Under the pieces are notes generated by a model. The model had not been told where the DNA came from. It was given only the letters and a program-made list of their open reading frames with translations, and did not search any database. Below, one piece after another: positions 1-8,674 of a stretch of 64,000 bases of DNA; the stretch's first letter is position 1; each line of letters opens with the position of its first letter. The translations under genes were made by a program, and so were the position numbers. The DNA lies in assembly GCA_002450095.1 (NCBI GenBank), contig DJYK01000012.1, positions 11,069-75,068 on the forward strand, read 5' to 3'. This DNA comes from Mageeibacillus sp. UBA6980. GTDB taxonomy: Bacteria; Bacillota; Clostridia; Saccharofermentanales; Saccharofermentanaceae.

Positions 1-368
1 TCAAGGAAGTTAAGGATATCGATGCCAATGCACAGCTTGCTGCAGAGAACATCGCTTCACAGCTCGAGGCCAGAATCGGTTTCAGACGTGCTATGAAGAA
101 GGTTATGGCTTCTGCAATGAAGCAGCCCGGAGTTCAGGGTATCAAGACTAAGTGTTCCGGTCGTCTTGGCGGTGCCGAGATCGCACGTTCCGAGACATAT
201 CACGAGGGAACAATTCCTCTTCAGACACTTCGTGCAGATATCGAATACGGATTTGCCGAGGCAAATACCACATATGGCCGTATCGGTGTCAAGGTTTGGA
301 TCTACAAGGGTGAGGTCCTTCCCGTAAAGAAGAATGCTGAGAATTCTGCAGAAGGAGGTCAGAACTGA
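1..368 (+). CDS. rpsC: 30S ribosomal protein S3, C-terminal part (partial)
   Basis: The reading frame is open from the window edge (first full codon at base 3) and codes for the last ~121 residues of S3. The conserved C-terminal domain is clear: the segments [30 protein letters not shown] and [18 protein letters not shown] are family hallmarks. S3 lies at the mRNA entry channel of the small subunit and binds 16S rRNA. The start and the KH domain are outside the window. The stop codon overlaps the first base of the L16 start, so the two genes are probably translationally coupled. Confidence 0.97.
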   Translation, partial: KEVKDIDANAQLAAENIASQLEARIGFRRAMKKVMASAMKQPGVQGIKTKCSGRLGGAEIARSETYHEGTIPLQTLRADIEYGFAEANTTYGRIGVKVWIYKGEVLPVKKNAENSAEGGQN

Positions 369-802
369 TGTTACTTCCTAAGAGAACAAAATACAGAAAG
401 CAGCAGAGAGGCCGTATGAAGGGTAAGGCTTCCCGCGGAAACTATGTTTCCTACGGAGAGTACGGCCTCGCGGCAACAGAGCCCTGCTGGATCAAAGCAA
501 ATCAGATAGAGGCTGCACGTATCGCGATCAACAGATATGTAAAGCGTGGCGGTAAGGTTTGGATCAAGATCTTCCCCGATAAGCCTGTATCAAAGAAGCC
601 TGCTCAGGTCCGAATGGGTTCAGGTAAGGCAGCAAATGAGTACTGGTGCGCAGTTGTTAAGCCGGGCAAGGTACTCTTCGAGATTGCAGGAGTTACAGAG
701 GAGCAGGCTCGCGAGGCTATGAGACTTGCAGGACACAAGCTCCCCTGCGGAACAAAGTTTGTAGTAGCTGACAAGGTAGCAGATAAGAAGGAGGAACAGT
801 GA
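368..802 (+). CDS. rplP: 50S ribosomal protein L16
   Basis: A 144-residue protein of normal L16 length beginning [19 protein letters not shown], the typical family N-terminus, followed by basic rRNA-binding segments such as [23 protein letters not shown]16 sits near the A-site and peptidyl-transferase region of the large subunit. The start codon overlaps the S3 stop by one base and the stop lies one base before L29, as is usual in the S10 operon. Identity rests on sequence and gene order together. Confidence 0.98.
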   Translation: MLLPKRTKYRKQQRGRMKGKASRGNYVSYGEYGLAATEPCWIKANQIEAARIAINRYVKRGGKVWIKIFPDKPVSKKPAQVRMGSGKAANEYWCAVVKPGKVLFEIAGVTEEQAREAMRLAGHKLPCGTKFVVADKVADKKEEQ

Positions 803-803
803 T

Positions 804-1001
804 ATGACAGCAGAGCAGATTCGTAAGATGTCTTCCGAAGAGCTCGAGAAGGAACTGATTTCTCTCAAGGATCAGCTTTTCAAGCTTCGTTTTCAGAACG
901 CAACACACCAGCTCGACAATCCTTCACAGATCTCTTCTGTTAAGAAGGACATTGCCAGAGTTAAGACAATAATCCGTGAGCAGCAGCTCAAGGCTAACTA
1001 A
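804..1001 (+). CDS. rpmC: 50S ribosomal protein L29
   Basis: A 65-residue mostly helical protein ([18 protein letters not shown], then [17 protein letters not shown]), matching the two-helix hairpin of L29, which sits by the peptide exit tunnel where SRP and trigger factor dock. It has the expected position between L16 and S17 and normal length. The start follows the L16 stop closely, and the strong GGAGG-type site at the end of rplP serves it. Confidence 0.97.
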   Translation: MTAEQIRKMSSEELEKELISLKDQLFKLRFQNATHQLDNPSQISSVKKDIARVKTIIREQQLKAN

Positions 1002-1015
1002 GGGGGAAATGCAAG

Positions 1016-1273
1016 ATGGCAGAAAGAAACTTGAGAAAAACAAGAGTCGGCCTCGTTACATCTGACAAGATGGACAAGACGATAACGGTTTCTGTAGTAG
1101 AGCACGTTAAGCACCCTCTTTACGGAAAGATCATGAAGAGAACCTATAAGCTCAAGGCTCACGACGAGAACAACGAGTGCAGAATTGGCGATAAGGTTAA
1201 GGTTATGGAGACAAAGCCGATTTCCAAGGATAAGAGATGGAGACTGGTTTCTATTGTCGAGAAGGCTAAGTAA
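1016..1273 (+). CDS. rpsQ: 30S ribosomal protein S17
   Basis: An 85-residue OB-fold protein with the S17 signature segments [18 protein letters not shown] and [14 protein letters not shown]. It is an early-binding small-subunit protein contacting 16S rRNA helices 7 and 11. A purine-rich ribosome binding site lies in the short gap after rpmC. Length and gene order are standard. Confidence 0.98.
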   Translation: MAERNLRKTRVGLVTSDKMDKTITVSVVEHVKHPLYGKIMKRTYKLKAHDENNECRIGDKVKVMETKPISKDKRWRLVSIVEKAK

Positions 1274-1297
1274 GCAGGTAAGAAGGAGGATATATCT

Positions 1298-1666
1298 ATG
1301 ATTCAGGTTGAATCCACACTGAAATCTGCCGACAACACAGGAGCTAAGAAGCTCGCTTGTATTAAGGTTCTCGGCGGTTCATGGCGCAAGTACGCCAATA
1401 TCGGTGATGTAATCGTATGTTCCGTTAAGGACGCTGCTCCGGGCGGAATGGTTAAGAAGGGCGACGTTGTTCGTGCCGTAGTAGTAAGGTCTAAGAAGGG
1501 CGTCAGAAGAGCTGACGGTTCTTACATCAAGTTCGATGAGAACGCAGCCGTTATCATCAACGACGATAAGAATCCTAAGGGAACCCGTATCTTTGGACCC
1601 ATCGCAAGAGAACTCCGTGAGAAGGATTATATGAAGATCCTCTCTCTCGCACCGGAAGTTCTTTAA
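1298..1666 (+). CDS. rplN: 50S ribosomal protein L14
   Basis: A 122-residue protein, exactly the usual L14 length, beginning [19 protein letters not shown] and containing [12 protein letters not shown] near the C-terminus, both diagnostic. L14 is a beta-barrel protein at the subunit interface and the docking site for the silencing factor RsfS. A good AAGGAGG ribosome binding site precedes the start. Position between S17 and L24 is canonical. Confidence 0.98.
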   Translation: MIQVESTLKSADNTGAKKLACIKVLGGSWRKYANIGDVIVCSVKDAAPGGMVKKGDVVRAVVVRSKKGVRRADGSYIKFDENAAVIINDDKNPKGTRIFGPIARELREKDYMKILSLAPEVL

Positions 1667-1681
1667 GGAGGAGTGAAGATT

Positions 1682-2032
1682 ATGGCAAGTAAAGTTCATG
1701 TAAAGAAGGACGATCAGGTAATCGTCATCTCCGGTACGAACAAGGGCCAGGCAGGCAAGGTTTTGAAGGTTGATACCGATAAGAACCGTGTTTATGTTGA
1801 AGGCGCTAATATCGTAAAGAAGCATCAGAAGGCAAGATCGCAGAATGATCCTTCCGGTATCATCGAGCGTGAAGGTTCCATCGATGCGAGCAGCGTAATG
1901 CTTGTTTGCCCTAAGTGCGGCAAAGCAACAAGAGTTGCAATGAAAGTTAACGAAGACGGTTCTAAGGACAGAGTCTGCAAGAAGTGCGGCGCTGTTATAG
2001 ATACCGTTAAGAAGGCTAAGAAGGGGGTTTAA
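1682..2032 (+). CDS. rplX: 50S ribosomal protein L24
   Basis: The product is 116 residues and starts MASKVHVKKDDQVIVISG with a KOW motif (GTNKGQAGKV). I chose ATG 1682 over the in-frame GTG at 1673 because the AAGGAGGAG site at about 1665-1673 overlaps that GTG and is correctly spaced for 1682. The C-terminal third carries CPKC and CKKC pairs that would form a small zinc ribbon, a variant known in many L24 proteins. L24 initiates 50S assembly by binding the 5' end of 23S rRNA. Confidence 0.96.
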   Translation: MASKVHVKKDDQVIVISGTNKGQAGKVLKVDTDKNRVYVEGANIVKKHQKARSQNDPSGIIEREGSIDASSVMLVCPKCGKATRVAMKVNEDGSKDRVCKKCGAVIDTVKKAKKGV

Positions 2033-2038
2033 TAGAAG

Positions 2039-2581
2039 ATGGCATCCAGATTAAAGGAAAAGTACACATCGGAAGTCGCTCCCGCTTTGAAGAGCGAGTT
2101 CAAGTATTCCTCCGTTATGCAGATCCCCAAGATCGAGAAGATCGTTCTTAACATGGGTGTCGGCGAGGTCAAGGATAATCCCAAGGCGCTCGACAATGCG
2201 ATGCGCGACATGGGCATTATCGCAGGACAGAAGCCTGTCGCAACTGTATCCAGAAAGTCAATTGCTAACTTTAAGTTAAGAGAAGGCATGAAGATCGGAT
2301 GTAAGGTAACACTTCGCGGTGAGCGTATGTATCAGTTCCTTGATAAGCTCATCAGCATCGATCTTCCCCGTGTTAGAGACTTCAGAGGCATCAGCCCTAA
2401 TTCTTTCGACGGTCACGGAAACTACGCTATGGGTATCAAGGAGCAGTTGATGTTCCCTGAAATCGATTACGACAAGATCGATAAGATCCGCGGAATGGAT
2501 ATCATTATCGTTACTACAGCACAGTCCGATGAGGAAGCTAAGAAGCTTCTTGAGCTCATGGGCATGCCGTTCCGTAAGTGA
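2039..2581 (+). CDS. rplE: 50S ribosomal protein L5
   Basis: A 180-residue protein of normal L5 length with the conserved segments [34 protein letters not shown] and [12 protein letters not shown]5 binds 5S rRNA with L18 and forms intersubunit bridge B1b. It starts six bases after rplX and is followed by rpsN, the usual spc order. Confidence 0.98.
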   Translation: MASRLKEKYTSEVAPALKSEFKYSSVMQIPKIEKIVLNMGVGEVKDNPKALDNAMRDMGIIAGQKPVATVSRKSIANFKLREGMKIGCKVTLRGERMYQFLDKLISIDLPRVRDFRGISPNSFDGHGNYAMGIKEQLMFPEIDYDKIDKIRGMDIIIVTTAQSDEEAKKLLELMGMPFRK

Positions 2582-2597
2582 TTGGGAGGAATTATAA

Positions 2598-2783
2598 ATG
2601 GCAAAGACGTCAATGAAATTTAAGGCAACCAGAACTCCTAAGTTCCCGACACAGCAGCACAATCGTTGCAAGCTTTGCGGAAGACCTCACGCATATATCC
2701 GTAAATACGGTATTTGCCGTGTCTGCTTCCGTGACCTGGCTTACAAGGGCCAGATCCCGGGCGTTAAGAAAGCAAGCTGGTAA
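2598..2783 (+). CDS. rpsN: 30S ribosomal protein S14, zinc-binding (type Z)
   Basis: The 61-residue length and the two CxxC pairs ([20 protein letters not shown]) identify the zinc-containing S14 form rather than the ~89-101-residue zinc-free form. S14 is a late-assembling protein of the 30S head. An AGGAGG-like site lies just upstream. If the genome also carries a zinc-independent S14, this copy would be the zinc-replete one; that cannot be seen here. Confidence 0.98.
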   Translation: MAKTSMKFKATRTPKFPTQQHNRCKLCGRPHAYIRKYGICRVCFRDLAYKGQIPGVKKASW

Positions 2784-2798
2784 GGAGGGAGTAAACTT

Positions 2799-3194
2799 AT
2801 GCAGATTACAGATGCAATAGCAGATATGCTGACAAGAATTCGTAATGCAGGTAATGCCGGACACGCTACTGTCGAGATCCCTGCAAGTAACCTCAAGAAG
2901 GCCATCGCTCAGATCCTTCTGGATGAGGGCTACATCAACGGATACGACGTGAAGGAAGACTCCAAGCAGGGAACTATCACGGTTACTCTGAAGTATGCGG
3001 GTAAGAAGCACGCCATTTCCGGAATCAAGAGAATCTCTAAGCCCGGTCTTCGTACTTATGCAGACAAGGAAAACCTTCCTTATGTATTAGGCGGTATGGG
3101 TATCGCCATCATCTCTACGTCCAAGGGTGTCGTTACAGACAAGAAGGCACGTAAGATGGGTGTCGGCGGCGAAGTTCTCGCTTACGTTTGGTAA
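2799..3194 (+). CDS. rpsH: 30S ribosomal protein S8
   Basis: A 131-residue protein of normal S8 length, starting [18 protein letters not shown] and ending with the S8 signature region [21 protein letters not shown]8 organises the central domain of 16S rRNA. In Escherichia coli it also represses the spc operon by binding its mRNA near rplE. Here a hairpin lies immediately downstream (3209-3240). Confidence 0.98.
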   Translation: MQITDAIADMLTRIRNAGNAGHATVEIPASNLKKAIAQILLDEGYINGYDVKEDSKQGTITVTLKYAGKKHAISGIKRISKPGLRTYADKENLPYVLGGMGIAIISTSKGVVTDKKARKMGVGGEVLAYVW

Positions 3195-3208
3195 TAAAAC
3201 TCTGAAAA

Positions 3209-3240
3209 GCCTGTTCTGAGAGGACATTTCAGAACAAGGC
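3209..3240 (+). promoter_or_regulatory. RNA hairpin in the rpsH-rplF spacer
   Basis: The 75-base rpsH-rplF gap is the widest within the rpsC-secY run. It contains a 7-bp perfect stem, GTTCTGA (3213-3219) with TCAGAAC (3229-3235), a 9-base loop, and an outer GCC/GGC pairing across a small internal bulge. No U-tract follows, so an intrinsic terminator is unlikely. An RNA-protein binding site, a processing site or a stability element are the alternatives; the role is unknown. Confidence 0.5.
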
Positions 3241-3269
3241 ACAATCTTAAGAGCAGGAGGAATTAATTT

Positions 3270-3812
3270 ATGTCCAGAATCGGTAGAATGCCGATAACAG
3301 TCCCCGCGGGCGTTGACGTTAAGATCGACGGTCAGCACGTAACAGTTAAGAAGGATAAGACAAGCCTCGAGCTTAATGTAGATCCTTCCATCACAGTTAA
3401 AATGGACGGAGACGTTATCACGGTAGAAAGACACTCCGACGATAAGGCTCACAGATCACTTCACGGTCTTACAAGAGCTTTGATCCACAACATGGTAGTC
3501 GGTGTAAGCGAGGGCTTTAAGAAGGACCTCGAGATCAACGGTGTAGGTTACAGAGCTGAGAAGAAGGGTAACGATGTAGTATTCCACTTAGGATACTCTC
3601 ACCCTATCGAGTTTAAGGTCCCTGAAGGAATTACAGTAGACGTTCCTTCCCAGACACAGCTTTCAGTCAAGGGCGCAGATAAGCAGCTTGTCGGTGAGAC
3701 AGCCGCTAAGATCAAGAGCCTCAGAGTTCCTGATGTTTATAAGGGCAAGGGTATCAAGTATGCCGGCGAGCACCTTATCATCAAGGAAGGTAAGACCGGA
3801 GCTAAGAAGTAA
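3270..3812 (+). CDS. rplF: 50S ribosomal protein L6
   Basis: A 180-residue protein of normal L6 length. It starts MSRIGRMPITVPAGV and ends in the conserved region PDVYKGKGIKYAGEHLIIKE. L6 stabilises the base of the L7/L12 stalk near the sarcin-ricin loop. A GGAGGAATT ribosome binding site precedes ATG 3270. Gene order (S8-L6-L18-S5) is standard. Confidence 0.98.
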   Translation: MSRIGRMPITVPAGVDVKIDGQHVTVKKDKTSLELNVDPSITVKMDGDVITVERHSDDKAHRSLHGLTRALIHNMVVGVSEGFKKDLEINGVGYRAEKKGNDVVFHLGYSHPIEFKVPEGITVDVPSQTQLSVKGADKQLVGETAAKIKSLRVPDVYKGKGIKYAGEHLIIKEGKTGAKK

Positions 3813-3831
3813 GGGGAGGATGAATTGAATT

Positions 3832-4200
3832 ATGATTAACAAGATTGACAAGAATGAAATTCGTAAAAGAAAGCACCTCCGCGTCAGAAAGACTGTTTCC
3901 GGTTCAACTGAGCGTCCCAGGCTCTGCGTTTACAGAAGCAACAGCCACATTTATGCTCAGGTGATCGACGACACGACAGGAACTACACTCGTGGCAGCTT
4001 CTTCCCTTGATAAGGACGTTAAGTCCGAGGTTGAGAACGGCGGCAATATCGATGCAGCCAAGGCAGTAGGCAAGCTCATAGCAAGCAGAGCCCAGGATAA
4101 GAACATCACCGAAGTCGTATTTGACAGAGGCGGATATGTATATCACGGACGTGTAGCAGCTTTGGCAGAAGCGGCAAGAGAAGCCGGACTTCAGTTCTAA
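3832..4200 (+). CDS. rplR: 50S ribosomal protein L18
   Basis: A 122-residue protein of normal length with the L18 segments [20 protein letters not shown] and [21 protein letters not shown]18 binds 5S rRNA with L5 and L25 in the central protuberance. It follows rplF after a 19-base spacer that holds a GGGGAGG site. Confidence 0.98.
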   Translation: MINKIDKNEIRKRKHLRVRKTVSGSTERPRLCVYRSNSHIYAQVIDDTTGTTLVAASSLDKDVKSEVENGGNIDAAKAVGKLIASRAQDKNITEVVFDRGGYVYHGRVAALAEAAREAGLQF

Positions 4201-4218
4201 TAGGGAGGAGAGAATTAA

Positions 4219-4710
4219 ATGGCTTATACTTCTAACGAAGAATTACAGGAGAAGGTCATCCACATCGGCCGTGTTTCCAAGACTGTTAAGGGCGGACGTA
4301 ACATGCGTTTTGCGGCTCTCGTCATCGTTGGCGACGGTAATGGTCACGTAGGTAAGGGTATCGGCAAGGCTGCCGAGGTTCCCGAGGCTATCAGAAAGGG
4401 CGTTGAGGAGGCTAAGAAGAATATCATTGAGGTTCCTGTTCTTAACGGAACGATCCCTCATGCTACAGTCGGCGAATTCTCTGCTTCACACATCATCATG
4501 AAGCCCGCTAAGTCAGGTACCGGTGTTATCGCCGGCGGTCCTGTCCGTGCGGTATGCGAGCTCGCTGGTATCACAGATATCAGAACAAAGTCCATCGGTT
4601 CAAACAACCCGAACAACATGGTCAACGCTACAATGGAAGGTCTCAAGGGCTTGAAGTCTATCGAAGAGGTAGCAAGAGTCAGAGGCAAGTCCGTTGAGGA
4701 AATTCGCTAA
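4219..4710 (+). CDS. rpsE: 30S ribosomal protein S5
   Basis: A 163-residue protein with the S5 double-stranded RNA-binding motif ([18 protein letters not shown]) and the conserved [17 protein letters not shown] and [12 protein letters not shown] segments. S5 works in translational fidelity and mRNA unwinding. The next gene 18 bases downstream is rplO, not rpmD (L30), which is the expected neighbour in most bacteria. Confidence 0.98.
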   Translation: MAYTSNEELQEKVIHIGRVSKTVKGGRNMRFAALVIVGDGNGHVGKGIGKAAEVPEAIRKGVEEAKKNIIEVPVLNGTIPHATVGEFSASHIIMKPAKSGTGVIAGGPVRAVCELAGITDIRTKSIGSNNPNNMVNATMEGLKGLKSIEEVARVRGKSVEEIR

Positions 4711-4728
4711 TTATCGGAGGTATTTAAA

Positions 4729-5169
4729 ATGAAGCTCAATGAATTGACTTCAGGCGGCAATGCCAAGGCATACCGCAAGGGCCGCGGAGCAGGATCCGGA
4801 AACGGTAAGACTTCCGGCCGTGGACACAAAGGTCAGAAGGCGAGATCCGGCGGCGGAGTAAGACCCGGATTCGAAGGAGGCCAGATGCCTCTTTACAGAA
4901 GACTCCCTAAGAGAGGCTTCAACAATAAGCGTTTTGCCCCTGACTATATCATCGTTAACCTCGAAGATCTTGAGAAGTTCGAGGGAACGGAAGTAACTGC
5001 AAAGGCTCTTGCCGAGCAGGGCATCATCACACTTCCTAAGGTAAACGACGGTATCAAGGTCTTAGGAAACGGCGAACTTACAAAGAAGCTCGACGTTAAG
5101 GCCGTAAAGTTCTCGGCTTCCGCTAAGGAAAAGATCGAGAAAGCCGGAGGCACGGCAACGGAGGTTTGA
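4729..5169 (+). CDS. rplO: 50S ribosomal protein L15
   Basis: A 146-residue protein. Its glycine/arginine-rich N-terminus ([19 protein letters not shown]) and the segment [17 protein letters not shown] are the L15 signature. L15 is a late-assembling 50S protein with a long extension into 23S rRNA. Its stop codon precedes the secY start by two bases and its end carries the secY ribosome binding site, so the two are coupled. Confidence 0.98.
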   Translation: MKLNELTSGGNAKAYRKGRGAGSGNGKTSGRGHKGQKARSGGGVRPGFEGGQMPLYRRLPKRGFNNKRFAPDYIIVNLEDLEKFEGTEVTAKALAEQGIITLPKVNDGIKVLGNGELTKKLDVKAVKFSASAKEKIEKAGGTATEV

Positions 5170-5171
5170 TA

Positions 5172-6485
5172 ATGGCGGGTATGTTTGATACATTGATCAA
5201 AGCTTTCCGCCAGACGGACCTCAAGAAGAAGATTTTATATACACTTCTTATACTCGGACTTTATGAACTTGGCGGTCTGGTACCGGTTCCCGGTATCAAC
5301 GCCGCAAGGTTTACGGATCTGGTTATGGGATGGGGTCAGATCGGTGCGATGATGGATATCATCTCAGGTGGCGGTCTTTACCACTGTACGATCTTTGCCA
5401 TGGGTGTTACGCCATACATTAACGCTTCCATCATCATCCAGTTGCTGACAGTTGTTATCCCTTATTTGGAGAATCTTTCCAAGGAAGGTGAGTCGGGAAG
5501 AAAGAAGATGGCCAAGATCAACAGGATCGCGGCTATCGGTCTTGCTTTCCTCCAGTCCTGCCTTTTCTGTTATTCGGCAAGATCAACACTGATCACGAGT
5601 ATCCCTAAGGCACTGTCAGTTACGCTTGTTATAATATCCTTTACGGCCGGTACCTGCTTTGTAGTTTGGCTCGGTGAGAGGATCAACGACAAAGGTATAG
5701 GAAACGGAGTTTCTCTTATAATCTTTGCCGGTATCGTAACAAGACTTCCGAGTATGGTAACGAATGTCTATATGAAGGCTGCTTCGGTCTCAGGCAAGAT
5801 CCCTAATCTTGCTCTCGGCGTACTTGCCGGTCTTCTCGTATTTGTCGGCATCGTGGCTATCGCTGTTGCCATCATCGTATTCTGTGTATTTGTTCAGAAT
5901 GCGGAGAGAAGGATCCCTGTACAGTATTCCAAGAAGACTGTAGGCAGAAAGCTTTACGGAGGACAGAGTTCATACATCCCTCTTAAGATCAACCAGTCGG
6001 GTGTTATGCCGGTTATCTTCGCAATGTCTATCCTGTCATTGCCGAACATGATCGTTACGATGTTCTTCCAGAACAGCACAAATGTTGTAGTTAACTGGTT
6101 CAGGAATTTCAATACAAGTCCATGGTATTACGTCTTGTATTTCCTCTTTGTTCTCGGTTTCACATTCTTCTATTCGGCAATTCAGTTCAATCCCGTAGAG
6201 ATCTCGAACAGCATTCAGAAGAACGGCGGATTCATACCGGGAATCAGACCCGGAAAGCCGACGACGGATTTTATCAGAAAGACTTCAAACAGGTTGAGCT
6301 GGGCAGACGGTTTGTTCTTATCTGCAATCTGTCTCATTCCTACACTTTTGAGTCTTTTTGCCGGACTCGAGAACATGTGGTTCGCAGGAACTTCTGTTCT
6401 TATCCTGACCGGAGTTGCGAATGATCTCGTAACACAGATCGAGGGTCAGCTCGCAACAAAGAACATCAAGGGCTTCCTTGATTAA
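5172..6485 (+). CDS. secY: Protein translocase channel subunit SecY
   Basis: A 437-residue polytopic protein with ten hydrophobic segments, matching SecY, the pore of the general secretion translocon. Recognisable segments are GGLVPVPGIN near the N-terminus, GERINDKGIGNGVSLIIFAG and GGQSSYIPLKINQSGVMPVI. I chose ATG 5172 because the GGAGG at 5160-5164 is well spaced for it; an upstream TTG (5166) overlaps the L15 stop and is too close. It is the last gene of the spc-like run before a hairpin and adk. Confidence 0.97.
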   Translation: MAGMFDTLIKAFRQTDLKKKILYTLLILGLYELGGLVPVPGINAARFTDLVMGWGQIGAMMDIISGGGLYHCTIFAMGVTPYINASIIIQLLTVVIPYLENLSKEGESGRKKMAKINRIAAIGLAFLQSCLFCYSARSTLITSIPKALSVTLVIISFTAGTCFVVWLGERINDKGIGNGVSLIIFAGIVTRLPSMVTNVYMKAASVSGKIPNLALGVLAGLLVFVGIVAIAVAIIVFCVFVQNAERRIPVQYSKKTVGRKLYGGQSSYIPLKINQSGVMPVIFAMSILSLPNMIVTMFFQNSTNVVVNWFRNFNTSPWYYVLYFLFVLGFTFFYSAIQFNPVEISNSIQKNGGFIPGIRPGKPTTDFIRKTSNRLSWADGLFLSAICLIPTLLSLFAGLENMWFAGTSVLILTGVANDLVTQIEGQLATKNIKGFLD

Positions 6486-6506
6486 TAAATAATCAGTTGT
6501 AGTTTT

Positions 6507-6547
6507 ACGACCTTCGGACGTATAATATGCGCCGAAGGTCGTTTATT
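6507..6547 (+). terminator. Hairpin between secY and adk, weak terminator
   Basis: An 11-bp perfect inverted repeat, ACGACCTTCGG (6507-6517) and CCGAAGGTCGT (6532-6542), encloses a 14-base loop and is followed by an interrupted T-rich run. It could end or attenuate transcription after secY. The loop contains TATAAT, probably by chance because no -35 box is evident. Read-through into adk is likely. Confidence 0.5.
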
Positions 6548-6586
6548 ATTTAATAAGTGCCAGTCCGTAACAGAAAGGAATAATAT

Positions 6587-7243
6587 ATGAAACTTATAAT
6601 TCTCGGCGCTCCGGGATCCGGAAAAGGAACAACGGCAACAGTTCTTCGTGAGAAGTATGATCTTGCACACATTTCCACGGGTGATATCTTCCGTGCGAAC
6701 ATAAAGAACGGAACTGAACTTGGAATTGAGGCAAAAAGCTATATAGATAAAGGTGCACTTGTACCTGATTCCGTTACTATCCGTATGGTTGAGGACAGAT
6801 TGTCGCAGGATGACGTAAAGAACGGATATATCCTGGACGGTTTCCCCAGGACTCTGGCACAGGCCGAGGCTCTCGACGAGATCCTTGCAAAGAACGGATC
6901 TTCGATCGATGCAGTCCTTTCTATCGTTGTCGACGATGAGATCATCAAGGACAGAGTATCTTCAAGAAGAGTATGCGAGAAGTGCGGTGCATCGTTTAAC
7001 GTTCGCTTTAAGCCCACTAAGGTCGAAGGCATATGCGACGAGTGCGGCGGTAATGTGATCCAGAGAGCGGATGACAAGGCCGAGACGGTTGCAGCCAGAC
7101 TTAAGACATATTATGAGAATACAAAGCCTCTCGTTGATTTCTATGAGGCAAGAGGTCTCATAGTCGAGGGAAGCAATGACAGATCTTCCGATGAGTGCAT
7201 CGCTCAGATCGAAGACGGTCTTAAGGCTAAGGGCCTTATCTGA
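6587..7243 (+). CDS. adk: Adenylate kinase, zinc-lid type
   Basis: A 218-residue nucleoside monophosphate kinase that converts AMP and ATP to two ADP. The P-loop GAPGSGKGT is at residues 7-15, the AMP-site segment DGFPRT follows, and the LID carries CxxC pairs at about 130/133 and 150/153, the structural zinc site common in Gram-positive enzymes. It has its own AGAAAGGA ribosome binding site after the hairpin that separates it from secY, and lies in the conserved secY-adk-map-infA block. Confidence 0.97.
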   Translation: MKLIILGAPGSGKGTTATVLREKYDLAHISTGDIFRANIKNGTELGIEAKSYIDKGALVPDSVTIRMVEDRLSQDDVKNGYILDGFPRTLAQAEALDEILAKNGSSIDAVLSIVVDDEIIKDRVSSRRVCEKCGASFNVRFKPTKVEGICDECGGNVIQRADDKAETVAARLKTYYENTKPLVDFYEARGLIVEGSNDRSSDECIAQIEDGLKAKGLI

Positions 7244-7257
7244 TCGAAGGTGTACTG

Positions 7258-8028
7258 ATGATCGAGATATTATCAGATTATGAAATGGATAAAATGAGAG
7301 CCGCCGGAAAGCTCACGGCAGTTATATTAAGTGAGCTTCGTAAAGCGGCCAAACCCGGTGTGTCGACGAAGCATCTGGACGACATAGCCATGCAGATCAT
7401 TAAGGAGGCCGGGGGATCTGCTCCCTGCGTAGGATACGGCAATCCTCCTTTTCCGGCTGCAATATGCACATCCGTAAATGATGTAGTCGTACACGGTATT
7501 CCCTCAAAGCATCAGATATTAAGAGAAGGCGATATCGTCACGTGTGACGTCGTTGCTGAATTGGACGGGTATATGGGCGATGCCGCCAGGACTTTTCTCG
7601 TAGGAGAAGTAGACGAGAGAACAAGACTTCTTGTCGAGAGGACCAAAGAGGCATTCTTCAAGGGGCTTGAGAAAGCTCAGATCGGAAACCGCATCGGCGA
7701 TATAAGTCATGCGGTACAGGAGTGCGCCGAAGGTTACGGTTACGGTGTCGTAAGAGAGTTGACGGGACACGGTATCGGCAGAGAAATGCATCAGGAGCCC
7801 GATGTTCCGAATTACGGAAAGGCCGGAAGAGGCCCGAGAATACAGAAGGGAATGGCTTTCTGTATCGAACCGATGATAAATATGGGCAGAAGGAACGTAC
7901 TGCTCGGAGATGACGGATGGGCAGTCTGCTCGGCAGACGGACTTCCGACCGCGCATTACGAGAACACAATAATAATGACGGAAAACGGCCCTGAAATGAC
8001 AACTTATGAGGAGGGACTTAATGGCTAA
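7258..8028 (+). CDS. map: Methionine aminopeptidase, type I
   Basis: A 256-residue metalloprotease that removes the initiator Met from new proteins. The metal ligands are visible: Asp in CDVVAELDG, Asp in MGDAART, His in [11 protein letters not shown], Glu in FCIEPM and Glu in HYENT. The substrate-side His lies in VVHGIP. The length is that of the short type I enzyme without an N-terminal SH3 extension. Its 3' end overlaps infA by 8 bases. Confidence 0.97.
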   Translation: MIEILSDYEMDKMRAAGKLTAVILSELRKAAKPGVSTKHLDDIAMQIIKEAGGSAPCVGYGNPPFPAAICTSVNDVVVHGIPSKHQILREGDIVTCDVVAELDGYMGDAARTFLVGEVDERTRLLVERTKEAFFKGLEKAQIGNRIGDISHAVQECAEGYGYGVVRELTGHGIGREMHQEPDVPNYGKAGRGPRIQKGMAFCIEPMINMGRRNVLLGDDGWAVCSADGLPTAHYENTIIMTENGPEMTTYEEGLNG

Positions 8029-8242
8029 GGAAGACGTTATTGAAGTAGAGGGAATTGTTGAAGAGGCTTTACCCAATGCCACATTCAAGGTAAAACTTGA
8101 TAACGGTTATGTTGTAATGGCATATATCTCAGGCAAGCTTCGTCAGAACTACATCAAGATACTGCCCGGTGACAAGGTAACAATGGAATTGTCACCTTAT
8201 GACCTGTCCAAGGGAAGAATAACCTGGAGAGGTAAGAACTGA
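8021..8242 (+). CDS. infA: Translation initiation factor IF-1
   Basis: A 73-residue OB-fold protein beginning [19 protein letters not shown] and ending [10 protein letters not shown], essentially the standard IF-1 length and pattern. It blocks the ribosomal A site during initiation. ATG 8021 is chosen because an AGGAGG site lies just upstream inside map; an in-frame ATG at 8006 would add five non-family residues and overlap that site. Confidence 0.97.
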   Translation: MAKEDVIEVEGIVEEALPNATFKVKLDNGYVVMAYISGKLRQNYIKILPGDKVTMELSPYDLSKGRITWRGKN

Positions 8243-8244
8243 TC

Positions 8245-8276
8245 GTGTTTTTTCCGAGATATCGGTGAAAAAACAC
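8245..8276 (+). terminator. Long hairpin after infA
   Basis: A 10-bp stem, GTGTTTTTTC (8245-8254) with GAAAAAACAC (8267-8276), continues with CGA/TCG inner pairing into a small loop. The A/T-rich stem starts two bases after the IF-1 stop. It could be a weak bidirectional terminator that separates the infA transcript from the promoter just downstream; no clean U-tract follows on the plus strand. Confidence 0.45.
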
Positions 8277-8304
8277 TTGTCATTTCAAAAAAAGCTGTTA
8301 GAAT
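8277..8304 (+). promoter_or_regulatory. Sigma-A promoter for the rpmJ-rpsM-rpsK-rpsD-rpoA-rplQ unit
   Basis: TTGTCA at 8277-8282, a 16-base spacer, and TAGAAT at 8299-8304. A TG one base upstream of the -10 box makes it an extended -10 promoter. It sits between the infA hairpin and rpmJ with a leader of roughly 55 bases before the L36 start. It would let the alpha-operon genes be transcribed independently of the spc genes. Confidence 0.65.
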
Positions 8305-8365
8305 ATATTAGCGTGCGCGAAAAGCGCATTATTTATGTAGCATAAAAAGCAGGAGGAGGAAGAAG

Positions 8366-8479
8366 ATGAAAGTCAGACCGTCGGTTAAGCCTATGTGCGA
8401 GAAGTGCAAGGTAATTCGCCGTCATGGCAAAGTCATGGTCATTTGTTCCGATCCTAAGCACAAGCAGGTGCAGGGATAA
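8366..8479 (+). CDS. rpmJ: 50S ribosomal protein L36
   Basis: A 37-residue protein starting [19 protein letters not shown] and continuing to a CSDPKHKQ tail. The three Cys and one His (C11, C14, C27, H32) are the zinc ligands of the zinc-type L36. L36 is the smallest 50S protein. A very strong AGGAGGAGGAAG site precedes ATG 8366. Gene order infA-rpmJ-rpsM is the standard one. Confidence 0.97.
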   Translation: MKVRPSVKPMCEKCKVIRRHGKVMVICSDPKHKQVQG

Positions 8480-8674
8480 GAACAAAATCCGACTGCAGAC
8501 AGATTTAGCCCTGTCTTAAGTCGCTCATCGCGGTACTGCTCTGTCCGCGGAAACAAAGAACAAGAAACTACAATGCTAGAAACACGACAAGTGGGGGCGG
8601 CTGTTCCCTGTAAAGAGAATTCCCTGTGCGTCGTCGTATGAAATTGCAAAATTACACCTAATGGAGGTAAAAAA
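8480..8674 (+). promoter_or_regulatory. Structured leader-like spacer upstream of rpsM
   Basis: This 195-base non-coding gap is much longer than the other gaps in the cluster. Two hairpins are visible by eye: AGACAG (8497-8502) with CTGTCT (8511-8516), and CGCGG (8529-8533) with CCGCG (8545-8549). It ends in an AATGGAGGTAAAAAA ribosome binding site for S13. In Escherichia coli the equivalent position carries a pseudoknot by which S4 represses S13-S11-S4-alpha-L17; a comparable S4-responsive leader is a reasonable but unproven guess. Confidence 0.45.

Noticed and set aside
1379..1825. A 148-codon minus-strand frame opposite L14 and L24
   Set aside because: Antisense to ribosomal protein genes, with no start signals and no motif.
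6521..6526. TATAAT in the loop of the secY-adk hairpin as a promoter
   Set aside because: No -35 box or extended -10 TG is found at the right distance, and the hexamer lies in the loop of a perfect inverted repeat that looks like a terminator.
8480..8674. Possibility that the missing L30 is encoded in the long rpmJ-rpsM gap
   Set aside because: No frame in this stretch gives an L30-like protein of about 60 residues; stops are frequent and the sequence forms hairpins.
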